Below the pieces are notes generated by a model. It was not told where the DNA came from and did not search any database. It was given only the letters and a program-made list of their open reading frames with translations. Source: Datisca glomerata (taxonomy: Eukaryota; Streptophyta; Magnoliopsida; Cucurbitales; Datiscaceae). Taken from it: a stretch of DNA of 64,000 bases. Location: NCBI GenBank assembly GCA_003255025.1, contig QANY01008651.1, forward strand, positions 2,031,279 through 2,095,278. Reading direction: 5' to 3'. Positions 48,780 to 61,390 of this stretch are shown piece by piece; the first letter of the stretch is position 1, and each line of letters opens with the position of its first letter. Position numbers and translations under genes: made by a program.

Positions 48780-49500
48780 GGGTGAGGTGCATAAGTGGTC
48801 TAGTCCTAACTCTTGACCGGAACAACACCTGAGAACGTCGGGAAGGACGCCAGGAGGTGAAGAGGGAGCACTCTAGACACTCAAGATGGTGATAAATGCT
48901 TGCTTTCTCTCTAGAAGTGAGAGTTTCTCACTCTAGAAGTGAGAGTTTCTCACTCTAGAAATGTGAGTTTCTCTCTCTAAAGTGGGAGCTTCTCTCTCTA
49001 AACTTCTAATCCTCTCAAATGAAGGAGGAGTCCTCCTTTTATAGGTAAACAAAAGGAGGGAGGACCATTGCAACTAATCTCTTTATTAGTTGCAAGCCCG
49101 CCAATCAAATCGCGTCACTTAAGTGACCGATCATGCTAAGGTGAGTAAGAGGAGGATTACACATGAGTCAATCGGGTGAGGCGCGACGACGGTGTTCACC
49201 CAACGCCTCCTCTACAAAGGTTCTCTCAAACAAAACCCCTTCCCAAGGTCAGAGGGTAGCACACCCTCAATGTCTAGAGTGGTTTTACTGAGGAGGTATG
49301 TCCCTCGCTTAGTACAACATAGCCTCGCCCCTCGCCCTTAATCCTGCCATTCCATAACCTCATGAACATTCCTGGGCAACCATACGTCTGTCCAAGTCTT
49401 TGTCTCTTGACTTGGTGGTTTGGATGTGATGACTCATTGTGATAGTGTAGTGGTGCGTCTACAAGTTGCATTACGAAGTGTGATCAATGCACCTTCATGC
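48780..49500 (-). mobile_element. Probable LTR-like repeat fragment
   Basis: A GC-richer block with a minus-strand TATA-like sequence (CCTATAAAAGGAGGAC, near 49030-49045). It also has CTCTAGAAGTGAGAGTTTCT tandem units at about 48907-48996 in the presumed leader. It looks like an LTR promoter and leader in minus orientation. No coding domain or paired repeat is seen, so the class is uncertain. Confidence 0.35.
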
Positions 49501-49534
49501 TACACCCATGATGTTGACATCAATGGTGCTACCA

Positions 49535-49759
49535 TAGGGGTGACACCCCATAATGCTGCCATGGGGACGAATATATATATAAGTTTTTCAAATACTTCAG
49601 TTCGGTTTGGTACGAATTTACATGATTTTTTAAACGAACCAAACTTATGGTTCTGCAGAAATATCAAACTAAATCAAACCAAGGTTACTTATATAACTGA
49701 CCAAACCGACTTTTTTCGATTATGTTTGGTTTGGTTCGGTATCAATTTTTACACCCCTA
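49535..49759. mobile_element. Small non-autonomous hAT-like element, uncertain
   Basis: Begins TAGGGGTGA and ends, on the opposite strand, TAGGGGTGT. The interior is rich in GGTTTGGTTCGGT-type motifs like the ends of the 4.2-kb hAT element at 42294. The 8-base flanks do not match, so the exact ends or even the call may be wrong. Confidence 0.35.
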
Positions 49760-52752
49760 CATTTCCCCCAATTCCTCCATTATTTCCCTCTATTTTCATC
49801 CATTTCTCCTTATTTTTATGCCCTCATTTTCACTTTCAATACATTTTTCAGATCTGGTTTTTTTATTTTCCTTCATTCATACTGTAATGAATTTTGCTTC
49901 ATTCATACTATAATGAATTTTGCTTCATTTTACCAAAAAATGGTTCATCATAAAAAATCTGGTACTAAAAAACTTTTCATTATAAAATTTCAATTAAACT
50001 AAGTTATATTTTTTATTTTTTCCAATCATATGAATAATACATTTGTAATTTATTTCTAATAGAAAATTATTGAGACTTTAGTTTCGGTTCGATAAAAAAT
50101 TAAAAGAATGAATAAAAAGTTTGAATTACATTTTTCATGTAACAATCTTCACTACCTGTCATGAATTTTTTTGAGAGACAAGTTCCGTCAAATCCTATAG
50201 AAAATGTCATTAAAAATGAAGAATATTTTTACATAATTTGAAAAGAAAAATAAATTTTGGAGAGATGATGAAGAAATTACAAAATTATAGTAGAAATAAA
50301 TTAAAATATAAAAACTCTCTCACAAAATTCCTATAGAAAATGTCATTAAAAATGAAGTGTCTTTTTACATAATTCTAAAAGAAAAATAAATTTTGGAGAG
50401 ATGATGAAGAAATTACAAAATTATAGTAGAAATAAATTAAAATATAAAAACTCTCTCACAAAATTCTCTAGGATTGTAACTATTCAAAATAGAAGTAGTT
50501 TGTAAGCAGAACTACCTATAAAAAAAATCTCCAAGTAATAGGGATGATGTTTTTAATCATATGAATGAAATAGATTTTTTTAAGAACAAAATAAATTTTT
50601 TTAAGAATAAAGTAAAAAAATTCATTACAATAAGAATGAAACTTATTTTTGTAAGAATAAAGCAGATTTGTTTTAAGAATAAAGTAAAAAAATTATTAAA
50701 GGAAAGCTAAAAAAATATGAGTAATTTTTTTTGAAAGTGAAAATGAGGGGAAATGATGAAAATGAAGGAAAATAATGGAGGAAATTGAGGAAAATTGATG
50801 GAGTAATTTTTTCTGTTAAATTTAACGAAAAAGTCACGGATGGGTATGTTTTACAGTTTAGTCAAAGTGTAGGGGTATAAAAATATGAAAAAAAATGTAC
50901 GAGTATAGTTTACAATTTCATCAAAATATAGGAATGTATTTTACATTTTAACCATCTATATATTCTCAAAGTGGGTTTAGATTACTCTTTTCATAATTTG
51001 ACTTAATGTATTGGAAGAGAATTAGTGTTTAATTAACAAGTTGACTCTTAAAAAGAATCCAAACTTCGTTATGATTTTTAGAAGAAACATGTGGTAGAAC
51101 TAGTAGATCAGCAAAGACATTTTATAAAATGGGTAATTACCATTAGAAATAAGATTTTAAATCTTATGAGTGATGTGGTGGAATACAATTGAGAAAGCCC
51201 CTCCACTAGCTATCCCACTTTACTCATTCATATCACATGGACATAGGTTGATGGAAAAGTGTGTATTTATGGGTTGGTGGACTTTGGAGTTCAGAGTGAG
51301 AGATAAGTATTCTAGAGAGAGATGCAAATTGACATTTTTCTTAAAAATTTTAGGTCTATGAAAGATGTTTTTACTTGAGCAATTCCTTTATTGTTTATTT
51401 AATACTTTTTATTTTCACCTTTTGTTTTTGGTTTTTGCCTAGCAATGGCAGAACAATGAGGGGTTTGGTTGCTTTTTTGTCGGCAAATGAATGAGCAAAC
51501 CATGCACACACCCCATCCTTCATGCAACATTATCCTTTTCTTGAACTAAGTGATTTCTCTCTCTCTCAATTGAATAAAAATGGATGTAGATCCTTTTTTA
51601 GTTTAATCCCCAAGTAATTATTTAATTGATTTTTAATTATTAAACGATGGAAAATATCTAATATCATGCAATATAATGTCATGTTTCACGAAATATGTGT
51701 TATTTTACAGATTTCTTTAAGAAAATATGATAAAATACAATATGATATATACCTACAAATTTGGTATTAGTTCAACATTTGATACCACTAGGGTAGCTAT
51801 CACAAACAATGATGCTCTAATTGAACCAAGAATTAAGCTCTAATGTTTGTCATATATATTTTAACATTACAATTCAATGTCCTGATTGATTGGTGTACTC
51901 GGATTTTAGTTAAGAAAAAACAAACACATAGCACTGATGTGTATAGTTATAGGTATATGATAAAATTATTTATAGAGTCTTGACACATGATATATATACT
52001 CACATAATAATATTACTATAATAATTACCGATAATACTATAAATCATATGTATTTAAATGTCTTACTTTAGTTATTTTTGTCAAATATATAGGTGTGGAG
52101 ACACATACATTGTGGACAGTTGATTTTATTTTTTATGTCCGGAAGCATAGGGATTTGCTGTGTTTTTAAGTGCATAAATAGGATCAAGAAATTTCTATTT
52201 CCAAGTGATAGTGAAGATTTATTTGGGAAGGGAAGCCTCCCTCTTCAAAATTATATTGCAAGACGTGGACATATTGAACAAATGTCACCTTTTGAATGGC
52301 CAGAATATACTGATTTGGTATTTTCTTGACAAACTACACATGGAATTGAAATATAGATAACATAAAGAATATATGATCATGTGGTTTTGACATGTCGTTT
52401 TCTGCAGATAAACTGTACCCCCTATATTATGACTCATCCAATGTCGTCTCTTATTTTCTTTTTCTGTTCTTTGGGGAAAGGAAATTACAAATTCTCCCTT
52501 TTTATGTAAGTAAGTAGTGTAGTACTTAATTATGTTTTAATGTTATTAAAAATATATGTGATGTCATGTTACGTGTAATAATTAAAAAAGATGTATGTTT
52601 AATTTATCGTTCACATATATTTTAATTTATGGTGATTTGTATAGATATACGGACTTTATTAGTTTTCATTTTTTGAGTTTATTTTCTACAATTATGTATA
52701 AGTTCTGAGAGTATTCAAATTTAGATGATGTTGGTTGTAGAAGATTTATGTT
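49760..52752. other. Intergenic, one unexplained ORF
   Basis: AT-rich sequence. It contains a 136-base tandem repeat at 50194-50465, a short 28-base direct repeat at about 49870-49925, and an unassigned frame at 52093-52329 (listed as a finding). No promoter or intron structure is convincing. Confidence 0.5.
50194..50465. repeat. 136-base tandem duplication
   Basis: 50194-50329 (CCTATAGAAAATGTCATTAA onward) is repeated at 50330-50465 with only a few changes in the first 50 bases. Confidence 0.9.
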
Positions 52753-55180
52753 CACTACAAGAAAAACAGTCAATTGCCACAGTTATATGACGACGGTTGA
52801 TTCAACTGTTGCTAATTGTAGAACAAGTGGAAGAAATTGCGACGGTTTATTCAACCGTCGCAATTGTTTGCATTTTACCGACGGTTTCTTAGAAACCGTC
52901 GCACGATGGTTTACCTAAACCATAGCTATTAATTCCATTATTTACTTCAATATTACGACAGTTTAAAGGAAGCGTCGCAATTGGTTGAACAATGGTGACG
53001 GTTTTGCAAACTGTCGTGATTGATTGCATTTTTTATTTTCATATTGCGACGGTTTAGCACTGAGAAATGGTGAAAGTTTATGTGAATCGTCGCTACAGGG
53101 GTTATCGATGACGGTTCGGCAAACCGTCGCAAAGCGCTGTGAGGTCACTTAAACGGTGTCTCTTTTTATTTTTTTAATAATATTATGATCTACGACAACG
53201 GTTTTTAAAACAGTCGCCAAAAGAAATCCTAAATTAAAACCGTCCCCGTGTCTTCTTCCCCATTTTTCCACTTTTCCTAGCTTTCTCATTTTCGTAGGCG
53301 CGTGATTCTCCCCCATTTTCGATAGAGATTTCATCCCTGTGGTCTTCCTCATCGTAGCTCAGCCTATGGTCCTCCTCATCGTAGCTCGGCCTCATGGTCC
53401 TCCTCACCGTAGCTCTCATGGTCCTCCTCACCGTAGCTCAGCCTCATGGTCCTCCTCGCCGTAGCTCAGCCCTGATCTCAGCCCCATGGTCCTCCTCGCC
53501 ATCGCTCAGCTTGGATCTCAGCCTCATGGTTCTCCTTTCCATAGATCAGCATTGATATCTTCCTTCTTCTCCATTAATTTTCTTGCTTTCTAAGTATCAT
53601 TATGCTTTTCAGAGTGATATGAAATCAGATTCAGCTCTTCTTTTTTCTATACTAGATATTATCATATTCTTCTTTCATATACAAATCTCTAGATTTTTTT
53701 TTTCATATACTAAATTGGTTTCTTAGTGTTCTGTGTTTTGATTCTTTTTTTGTATATGATTATTTAGTCACGATTATGTTGTTTTGTTTTTCTGGTGATA
53801 TTTTTTTTGTGTTGTATAAAATAGAAATATGGTCTTGTTCTCTCTCTTGATAATGGTTATTTCGGTTATATTTTTCTTTTACTGATTAATAACAATCTTA
53901 ATGCTCTTGCCTTGGCTTATTCCTAATACTAAATTTGAGTGATGTGTTCTAGATTTAATGAATTCAATTCCTTTTTAGTGGTTGGGTTTAATTTACTTAA
54001 ACTGAAATTATGGTTGTGTTTTTTTTAAAACTAGTCGGAAAGAAAATCAGCTGCCAACTGTGTGAAATTTCAAGATCGTGTTGCACTGTTTTCTAGCAAG
54101 AGCAATGTCGTTGGGCAGCTCATGAAGAATAGGCAAGTCTGATTTTCTTATTGTTCAATTCTATTATTGATGTTTCAGTAATTAACTTTGAACTTGCTAT
54201 ATTATTCATGGCAATTCTAGTGGTAATTCTAGACTATGTTGTCTGGCTTCTTATTTTTTATTCCGATGGATTTTCCCTTTTGGAATGGAAAATTTATAAT
54301 GTAATTAAGTTGATGTGGTCATGAAAAGATTGGCCATCAGTTGAAGTTTGATGTGCACTATGGGTCTGCTGATTTGTATATGAATGACATTTTATTGTGA
54401 AATGTTTAGGAAAGGAATGACGTTTTTTTAGTTAAGCGATAATAAAATTCATTTTAAGTGAAGTACTATGGAAGTCCAGTAATCATGAAAAGCATTTCTC
54501 AAATTAGTACGCTTGATGTTAGTTTTTGTTGATTCAGACATATGACAAATCCTGTATTCGAGCATTGATAACATTATAAAAATGGACACATATTTGTTGC
54601 CATTGAAGCTCAAGATATCTAGATTGAGTTTTGGCATAACTAGAGAAGGATGTTCCTTGACGTCTAGATCTTTTTCATCATTGAGAGCAAGTGGTGTAAA
54701 ACATATAGTTGTTTTCTTGTTTTGAGGTGTAGAATTATTTTAAGCATGTTTTCTACTTCATGCTACCTATGTAATTTTACTTTGCAATCCATGTTATCTC
54801 TTCATTAGTCGTTATCTTCAACTTAAAGGCTATAAAGAAGGTCATAGTAAGCTCTAATCTGGGTATGACTCCAAACAATGATGGAGAGGCAATAGGTTTG
54901 GCACTGCACTAATCATTTTTTTTTAAATTACAACGGCAATAACAGTGGTTATAAAACCGCTGTAAAACATAAGTCATTGTATATATGGCGACGGTTTGAT
55001 AGAACCGTCGCGATAGATTAATTTTTTGCGACGTTCCTCCGACGCTAAAACCGTTGTAATAGTTTTTGCGACAGCGGCAATTTGTGGCGGTTCTGAAACC
55101 GTTGCCATAGCGTTATTGACGGTTGAAATCCGTCATGAAAGATAAAAAATCACCGTGATAACACTATGTTCTTTGTAGTG
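52753..55180. mobile_element. Non-autonomous CACTA (En/Spm) transposon
   Basis: Starts CACTACAAGAAAA and ends TTCTTTGTAGTG, the inverted terminal repeat of the CACTA superfamily. It is flanked by a perfect 3-base duplication GTT (52750-52752 and 55181-55183). Both subterminal regions contain many copies of a GCGACGGTT motif, often as palindromes with AACCGTCGC (for example 52839-52861 and 54988-55011); such arrays bind the transposase in this superfamily. At 2428 bases it encodes no recognisable transposase and would need one in trans. Confidence 0.9.
53341..53550. repeat. 28-base tandem repeat inside the CACTA element
   Basis: About seven imperfect copies of a unit like TCCTCCTCACCGTAGCTCAG plus CCTCATGG. 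The minus-strand open frame across it is a by-product of the repeat. Confidence 0.8.
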
Positions 55181-55183
55181 GTT

Positions 55184-57944
55184 GCATAGGATATATCTAT
55201 TTCTGACCAATCGGACGAGTCGATTTAGATGGCAGGGGATGTCTTGAACGAGCTTGGAGTTATTGCTCGTGGAATTCTAGTTTGATTTGTGAACCAATCT
55301 TATGTGTCCGTCTTTTGTTCTTGTTCGTCGATGATTTCTCACGGTTTCATATGATTCTTCAATGAAGTATATGTCTTATAAACTGATTGTCATCGTATAA
55401 ATCTCTGTTGTATTATAAATTTTACATACTGAAATTGATCATTTGTCAAAAGAACGGGACAAGTACGTGTGATTTCCTTTAAAATGCAACACCAAAGTCA
55501 TAACGATACTGTTAATTATCATAAAAATACACAGTACTCTTCCAATTATTTTCCTAAGAAGTTTCATTGTGTTTAATTGTTAGTTAATCAACACTTACTC
55601 AAGCTGCTTAATCGACATGTGTGCCTGCGAGTACAAGTATATATATGTACGGTTATGTGCACTATCATTTCATCGGTTACATAAACTAAATAGCCAGTTA
55701 GATTGCATATACCCACATGTATGCTATGCTAGAAAAAAGTAAAAAAACTTGAGGGTATTGAACTGATAGGAAATCAAAATGTGTCAACTTATATATACCA
55801 ACATGAAAACAAAGGAATTGAATTGACTTGAACTACAGTACAGGACTGATTTGTAATTAGATCATCTAATATGAGACTCTGATTCAAGGGTGCATCACCC
55901 AGTACAGTACCAAAACCGGTATCAAATAATAGACCCAAATTGAATAATTGAGGGCGTGGACGGGAAGGTGTGGGTGTGCGGTGAGGGATGCAGGCATGCG
56001 AGCACGCTGGGCAGCTTGAAAGAGGCCACGCGGGCTAAGTACTGATTACTTAGCCAAACACATGATTAATGAGTTTTTATGGTCGGTCAGACCTAAGCAG
56101 GCTTAGCTTAGCACATTCTGACTCAACTCACACACTAAAAATCCATATAATGAGTGTGTGTATGAACCAATCATATATATAAGTGCGTGTGACGTTAGTA
56201 GATATACTCCCACTTCTATCATTTCTCTTTCTTTTTCATTTTAATATAATTTTGGTCATGCTTTCTAGCATTTCTATATAATCATATAATTATATTTAAC
56301 TAATTATATTATTCAGAATCACTAAATCAACACGCAGAAGTATAATACTCGAACGAACTATTTTTTTTAGCTTTGTAACAATTTTTTTGTGTAGTAAGTT
56401 CAAATATGTAAAGAAATACTGAATGCACTAGTATTCTAAAAAGTGAAGGAATTGATGATGATTTGGGTAAATTTTGTCCAAGGAATTAAGCTTCTTGGGT
56501 CAAAGTGGGTTTTCTTGAGAAACAAACATCATTGGCGTAGTCATAAATACATGGAATATTGGTACTTCAAATAGAAGTGTAGGACATAGTGTTGAATATA
56601 TGATGAACAATTGTAATGCTATCATCTTTTTCCCCTTTTTTGGAGAAAGATGATGATAATTAGGGTATGGTAAGTCAAGCCACCTTCGGCTAGCCCACAA
56701 TGGAAGGCTCTCATTTCATGTCAAAAGTATCGCCTCTCGATTTGCCTCTCTTTGCCTTTGATTGGGACCTATAAGCATGCACTACTAAGATCCCACTAGC
56801 TAGATACCTCCTTTTTAAGAATGTTTTTGACCATGTGGATTTTGCAAATAATATTTTTATTTTCTAAAACCCTTATCCTAAGAATTTTACTTCAATAGAA
56901 TTAAAGAAATAGAAGAATTTCTATATAGAGGAGTTTCGTCAAAAATTACAAAAACTTAGTAAAAGTAAAAAATAAAATGTTAAGATGAAATCTAATTTAC
57001 TCCTTAAGAGAAAGGGAATATAATTAAAAAAACAAATCAAATTGAAATTTTACCAATAAAAAGAAAGTCCAACATAATGAAGAACATAGCAAGAAAAGGA
57101 GACATACTATGGAATTTTACTCATCATAAGTCATAAAATGAAGGACTCTGTTCCTCTTCTGCAAGACATACCCTTAAAGAAAATGGTCCCCTAACCCTCA
57201 CTTTAGAAGCATCCCTAATTATATTATGCTTTCTTTTCCCCCTCTTTTTTAGCCCTCTTCTCGAATGAACTCTCCGCACGTGTGCCATTATCATCCCACG
57301 TACATTATGGAGAGAATTTATTATCCTACTCGCACGTGCATATAAGGTCCTGTAGAGGCTCAACCTGATTGAATTATGATAAAAAAAAAAACTGGACGGT
57401 CTTGATCTTATGATAGTTAGAATCTAGTTTTGATCATAAGAATGAAAGAACTACAACTACTTGGATTCTTTTGGTAATCTCTCTCAAAGGTAGTTTATGC
57501 AATGATCTGATAACTATTTGTCATGATTTTGTTCTGAGTAAAAACGACGGTCACAGTAATAGTATAATTGGTAGTCACATCTTGTTAAATCTCGGCGTTC
57601 AGAAGAAACAAGAAACAAAACCGAGGTTCTTAAATTCATTATCGACCGTTACCTATGTTGGTGATTCTCCTTGTATATACCGAAGTATTTTTTAGCTCAA
57701 TCTTGAAATGCAAATACATGTGCATCTGAGCGAGAGAAACAATTGCACAATATGACTTGTAAAAATCAATGTCAAAATTTCAAGTTTTCCAGTTAGAGGC
57801 AATACAGGTTTTAATCTAAGACATGTTTTTGTCACTGACATGCAGCTTGCAGTTTGTACCTATTTCGCTTCGAAGTTGTGTCGAATATGGTCCAACTCTT
57901 AAGAAAAACAAAAAGTTTGGTTGAGATTTTCTCTCTTGAGCTCC
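55184..57944. other. Intergenic, no gene recognised
   Basis: AT-rich sequence between the CACTA element and the CLPT gene. A basic 79-codon minus-strand frame at 57124-57363 has no recognisable family. The last few hundred bases are the probable 3' UTR of the CLPT gene. Confidence 0.5.
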
Positions 57945-60900
57945 CTACTTAAAGCTCAAAACATAATCCTTGTCCATCTGCAAGTAAAAGAACTCTGTTA
58001 GTGAAAAAGACTGAAGATGCTATTTGCTTGGCAAACATGAATAGGAACTTACAGATTTGGCGAGCTCTTTGGCTTTCTCATCGTCAAAACCAAGAGAAGC
58101 TAAGATCTTCTGACCTGCCGAGTCCTCTTGAGACCAAATGCCAAGAAGAAAATGGGTAGTTGTGATTTCACCAGTTTCACCTGCATTTTTTACACATTAA
58201 TTTCATTTGATGAATGCTGCAACCGTGCTGAAAACAGCACCAACGTAATTAAACATGACATTGTCTATGTAAAAAGGTAAAAAAAAAGTGCACATACTCG
58301 TGCTTCCATCCATGGTAGTCATGTTATATAAGAAACTAGACATGAAAGATGCAAGCAAGTTGCAGTTGTTTTAGTATGGGAGAACTCTCTTTCAATCCCC
58401 ACATTGAAAGTTTGTCAAGAGTATTACACTACAAAGAGTGAGTAATTTAAAGAGGTTTCGTAGACTACATAACTACAACCATATAGAACCGTTAGATAGG
58501 GAAAGGAGAGAAACCACTATGCTGCCAAAGTGGGATAGTATTATAAACTGTCCGTTTATTAGCAATATAGTGCGGTTGTCAAATGCAACACAATTTTCTA
58601 TGATTACAAAGTTTCATCTTGATTCAGGTTTGATTAACATGTTTTATTTGTAAAGATCCATTATGTACAGGATACAAGCACAGACAAAACAGAAACCCAA
58701 TACCAAAGAACTTGCCCTGAAATTCCTTCAAACATGATATACCAATCAGGATTAGCATTCATCAATTATAACAATTCCATGCACAAATTTTAAAGGGTCA
58801 CATTTCATATTTTGTCTAATTCTAAACTTTTATTAGTAACCATTTCCAATAATCTTCCTTTAAAAATGAAAAGAATCCAAATCAAGTACTGTAGCCACCT
58901 TGACGCTTCTTTGAGGGGCTATATCCTTCAATTTGAGTCTTACTACACTTATATTTTTTTAATAGAGGTTGTTTTGGGGCATATTTAGGTAAGTTCAATA
59001 GAAAGAATTTTGTAGATGTTTTCGAGGATGTGGATAACCACGGGGCTAGACCTCATTTTGTAAATAAATGTGCTCTGTGTCCTTTTCTAAACATTTCAAT
59101 ACTGAATGGATTGCTCATCCTCCAAACCTGGGGTAGTATTTTTCCATCAATATATGTTCCTCTTGTTTCTTATCCAAAAAATAAAGACACAAGTCAGTGC
59201 ACTTAACCCCACAAGACCAGTGACAATGAGAGTATTAATGTATTTATCTACGCCATAATCTATCAACATGGGACTATCAAATTCAGGGTTCTTACCAAGA
59301 ATATTGGACGCAATAGAGAAGTTTTTAGCGTTCAACTTCGGTATCCAGCATCTGAATATCTTTTTTCGTATTGCAATTATGCACCATGAATTCATTAATG
59401 ATCTATTCTACAATTGATCCGTATTTTGCAGAATTTATTTAAGAAAACTCATACCCATCCACTGTTGCCTTGGCCATAGTGGAAAATATCATAGTCAATC
59501 GGAAAAGTAAGCATGTATTTAGTTCCACGCTTTTCTTCATTCCTCAAGGAATATGAAGCAATTTTAGCTAATCCATGCACTAATTCTACTCTTTTCAGCG
59601 TTCCTCAATGACTTTGTCAGTGAAGCAGTTCAATGAAATAGGACAAGGTGCAAACTATTGCCCGGATTTGAGTAAATAGTCTTCGATATTTTATATTACA
59701 TATAAAGGAATAAGAAGAAAGATTACCAGAAAAATTGCAAAGATTTTTTTTATCAAATAGATCATAGGTGAAATAGCATTATAGCATGCCTGAAAATTAT
59801 TTTTCTACCGTGAAGAGTGCAATAATTTTTGCTAGAATCCAATAAAAACAGTGGATATGAATCTGTGATATGACACCAAGGACATAAGTTTTACCCTCAC
59901 TTTACATTGGCTCATAAGACAGAGAAAAAGAATGCTATCAACAATTGAACGCCGTGGTTGAGAATTAAATTTACTATACTTCCAACATGAGCTACCGTCC
60001 ATATTTTGAAGTTTGTACAATACTGAATACTATAAACCTTGGCATGTTAAATGAAGACACACCAAACCAACATCGATACTAAAACCCAACTTAAATATCA
60101 TGGTTACATTTTACCAAGTATGAAACGTATCAATATGTTCTTTTCCTGCTGTAAGTGTTGTTTATATTATTAGATTTACTTTTACAGAACAAAAATGAAG
60201 ATTATTCTGAAAATTACCTGATTTTAATTTCTCATCAACAGCCCAGTCGAGGGCTTTCTGAGCTGGTTCAGTCAATGGAGGATGCTCCGGGCTGAAAAAG
60301 TACATGTCGGATTTTCCTAGTAGGTTAACAGTTTCTTCTCGAACTTTGAAAAGTGTAATTCCGTTAGCCCTCAGAAACTTTGCAGCAATACTTGTTCCTA
60401 GAAAGACATTACAAAATGAAAAGATTCAGAGACTTCTTGGACTGTGAACCATTCACAAATCACGGACATGTGGGCTGGTGCAGGTTGTTTGATAGCAAAT
60501 CCGACATACTTCTCAACCAACAAGAGTTACTAAACATCTCAAATTCGCTGGAGCATTTCAAGTATTTAACTATATTCATTATTTGAATTAAAAATTTAAG
60601 TTTCAAAAAATCCTTTCCAAGCATTTTCTACGCCTAATATTTTTGGACTTAAGTCACATGTGAGGCATCACACGGTTCAAGTAATAATTTAAGGAAATTA
60701 TGATCAAACTCAGTTTGTTAACCACCAAAAGCTACATTGAACACCAAAACTAACTCAAAATTGAAGTTCAAACATCGAGTTTGAGAAGAAGTTACTAACC
60801 CTCAACCAAAATCCCCATTAGAAGCGCTTCAGTACCCGTGTTTGGATACTTAAGCTTCCTTGCCTCCAATTCCGCCATAGCAAACGACTTTATCGCCCTT

Positions 60901-61390
60901 GCTGACCATCTTAACCTCACCACCAACACCACAAATAAAATCCACAATCAACACAACCAAAAACCATGTATAACATAGTATAACATCAACTGGAGAAGAA
61001 AATTCTATGGTAACTTACTTTGGGAGTTTATCAGAAGAAGCCCCCGCAGGTTTCCTGCATATCAAACAAAACTCAAAACAGTTCTAACTAAACCACAATC
61101 CCCACCCCCAAGCAAAAACGAAAAAGAAAAGAAACAAAACCCAAAATGCCAAGCAGAGTGGTAATCAAAACCTACGTAGTTGGAAGGCTAAACGAGACCG
61201 TGGCCGTGGTAGCACGTCGGTGAAACTTGGAAACAAAGTGGAGGGAATTGGAGCTTTTAATTGTTAGCTTGGACCCAAAAAGAGGGCTGAGAGGAAGAGA
61301 GATAGGTTTTGAAGACGAAGACCCAGAGCTGGTGAAGAGTGAAATTGGGGTTTGGGAAAGTGAATGTAAATGAGTGGAAGTGACAGCCAT
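57945..61390 (-). CDS. CLPT1: CLPT-type Clp protease subunit, chloroplast (6 exons)
   Basis: Plant-specific accessory subunit of the chloroplast Clp protease core, related to the N-domain of Clp AAA+ chaperones and thought to help assemble or stabilise the core in the stroma. Exons (minus): 61390-61176, 61054-61019, 60909-60800, 60397-60218, 58180-58053, 57977-57945; all junctions GT-AG with matching phases, giving 233 residues. The first 70 residues are Ser/Thr-rich and lack acidic residues, a typical transit peptide. Conserved blocks follow: PKWSARAIKSFAMAELEARK, NTGTEALLMGILVEG, SIAAKFLRANGITLFKVREE, LGKSDMYFFSPEHPPLTEPA, HFLLGIWSQEDSAGQKIL and the C-terminal DKDYVLSFK. Intron 4 is 2.0 kb and the others are 70-400 bases. 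CLPT1 versus CLPT2 is a best guess. Confidence 0.93.

Noticed and set aside
53149..53431. Minus-strand frames with YDEEDHR repeats
   Set aside because: They derive from the 28-base tandem repeat in the CACTA element and have no family match.
57124..57363. Basic 79-codon minus-strand frame
   Set aside because: Rich in Arg/Lys but with no recognisable domain, promoter or introns; not strong enough to call a gene.
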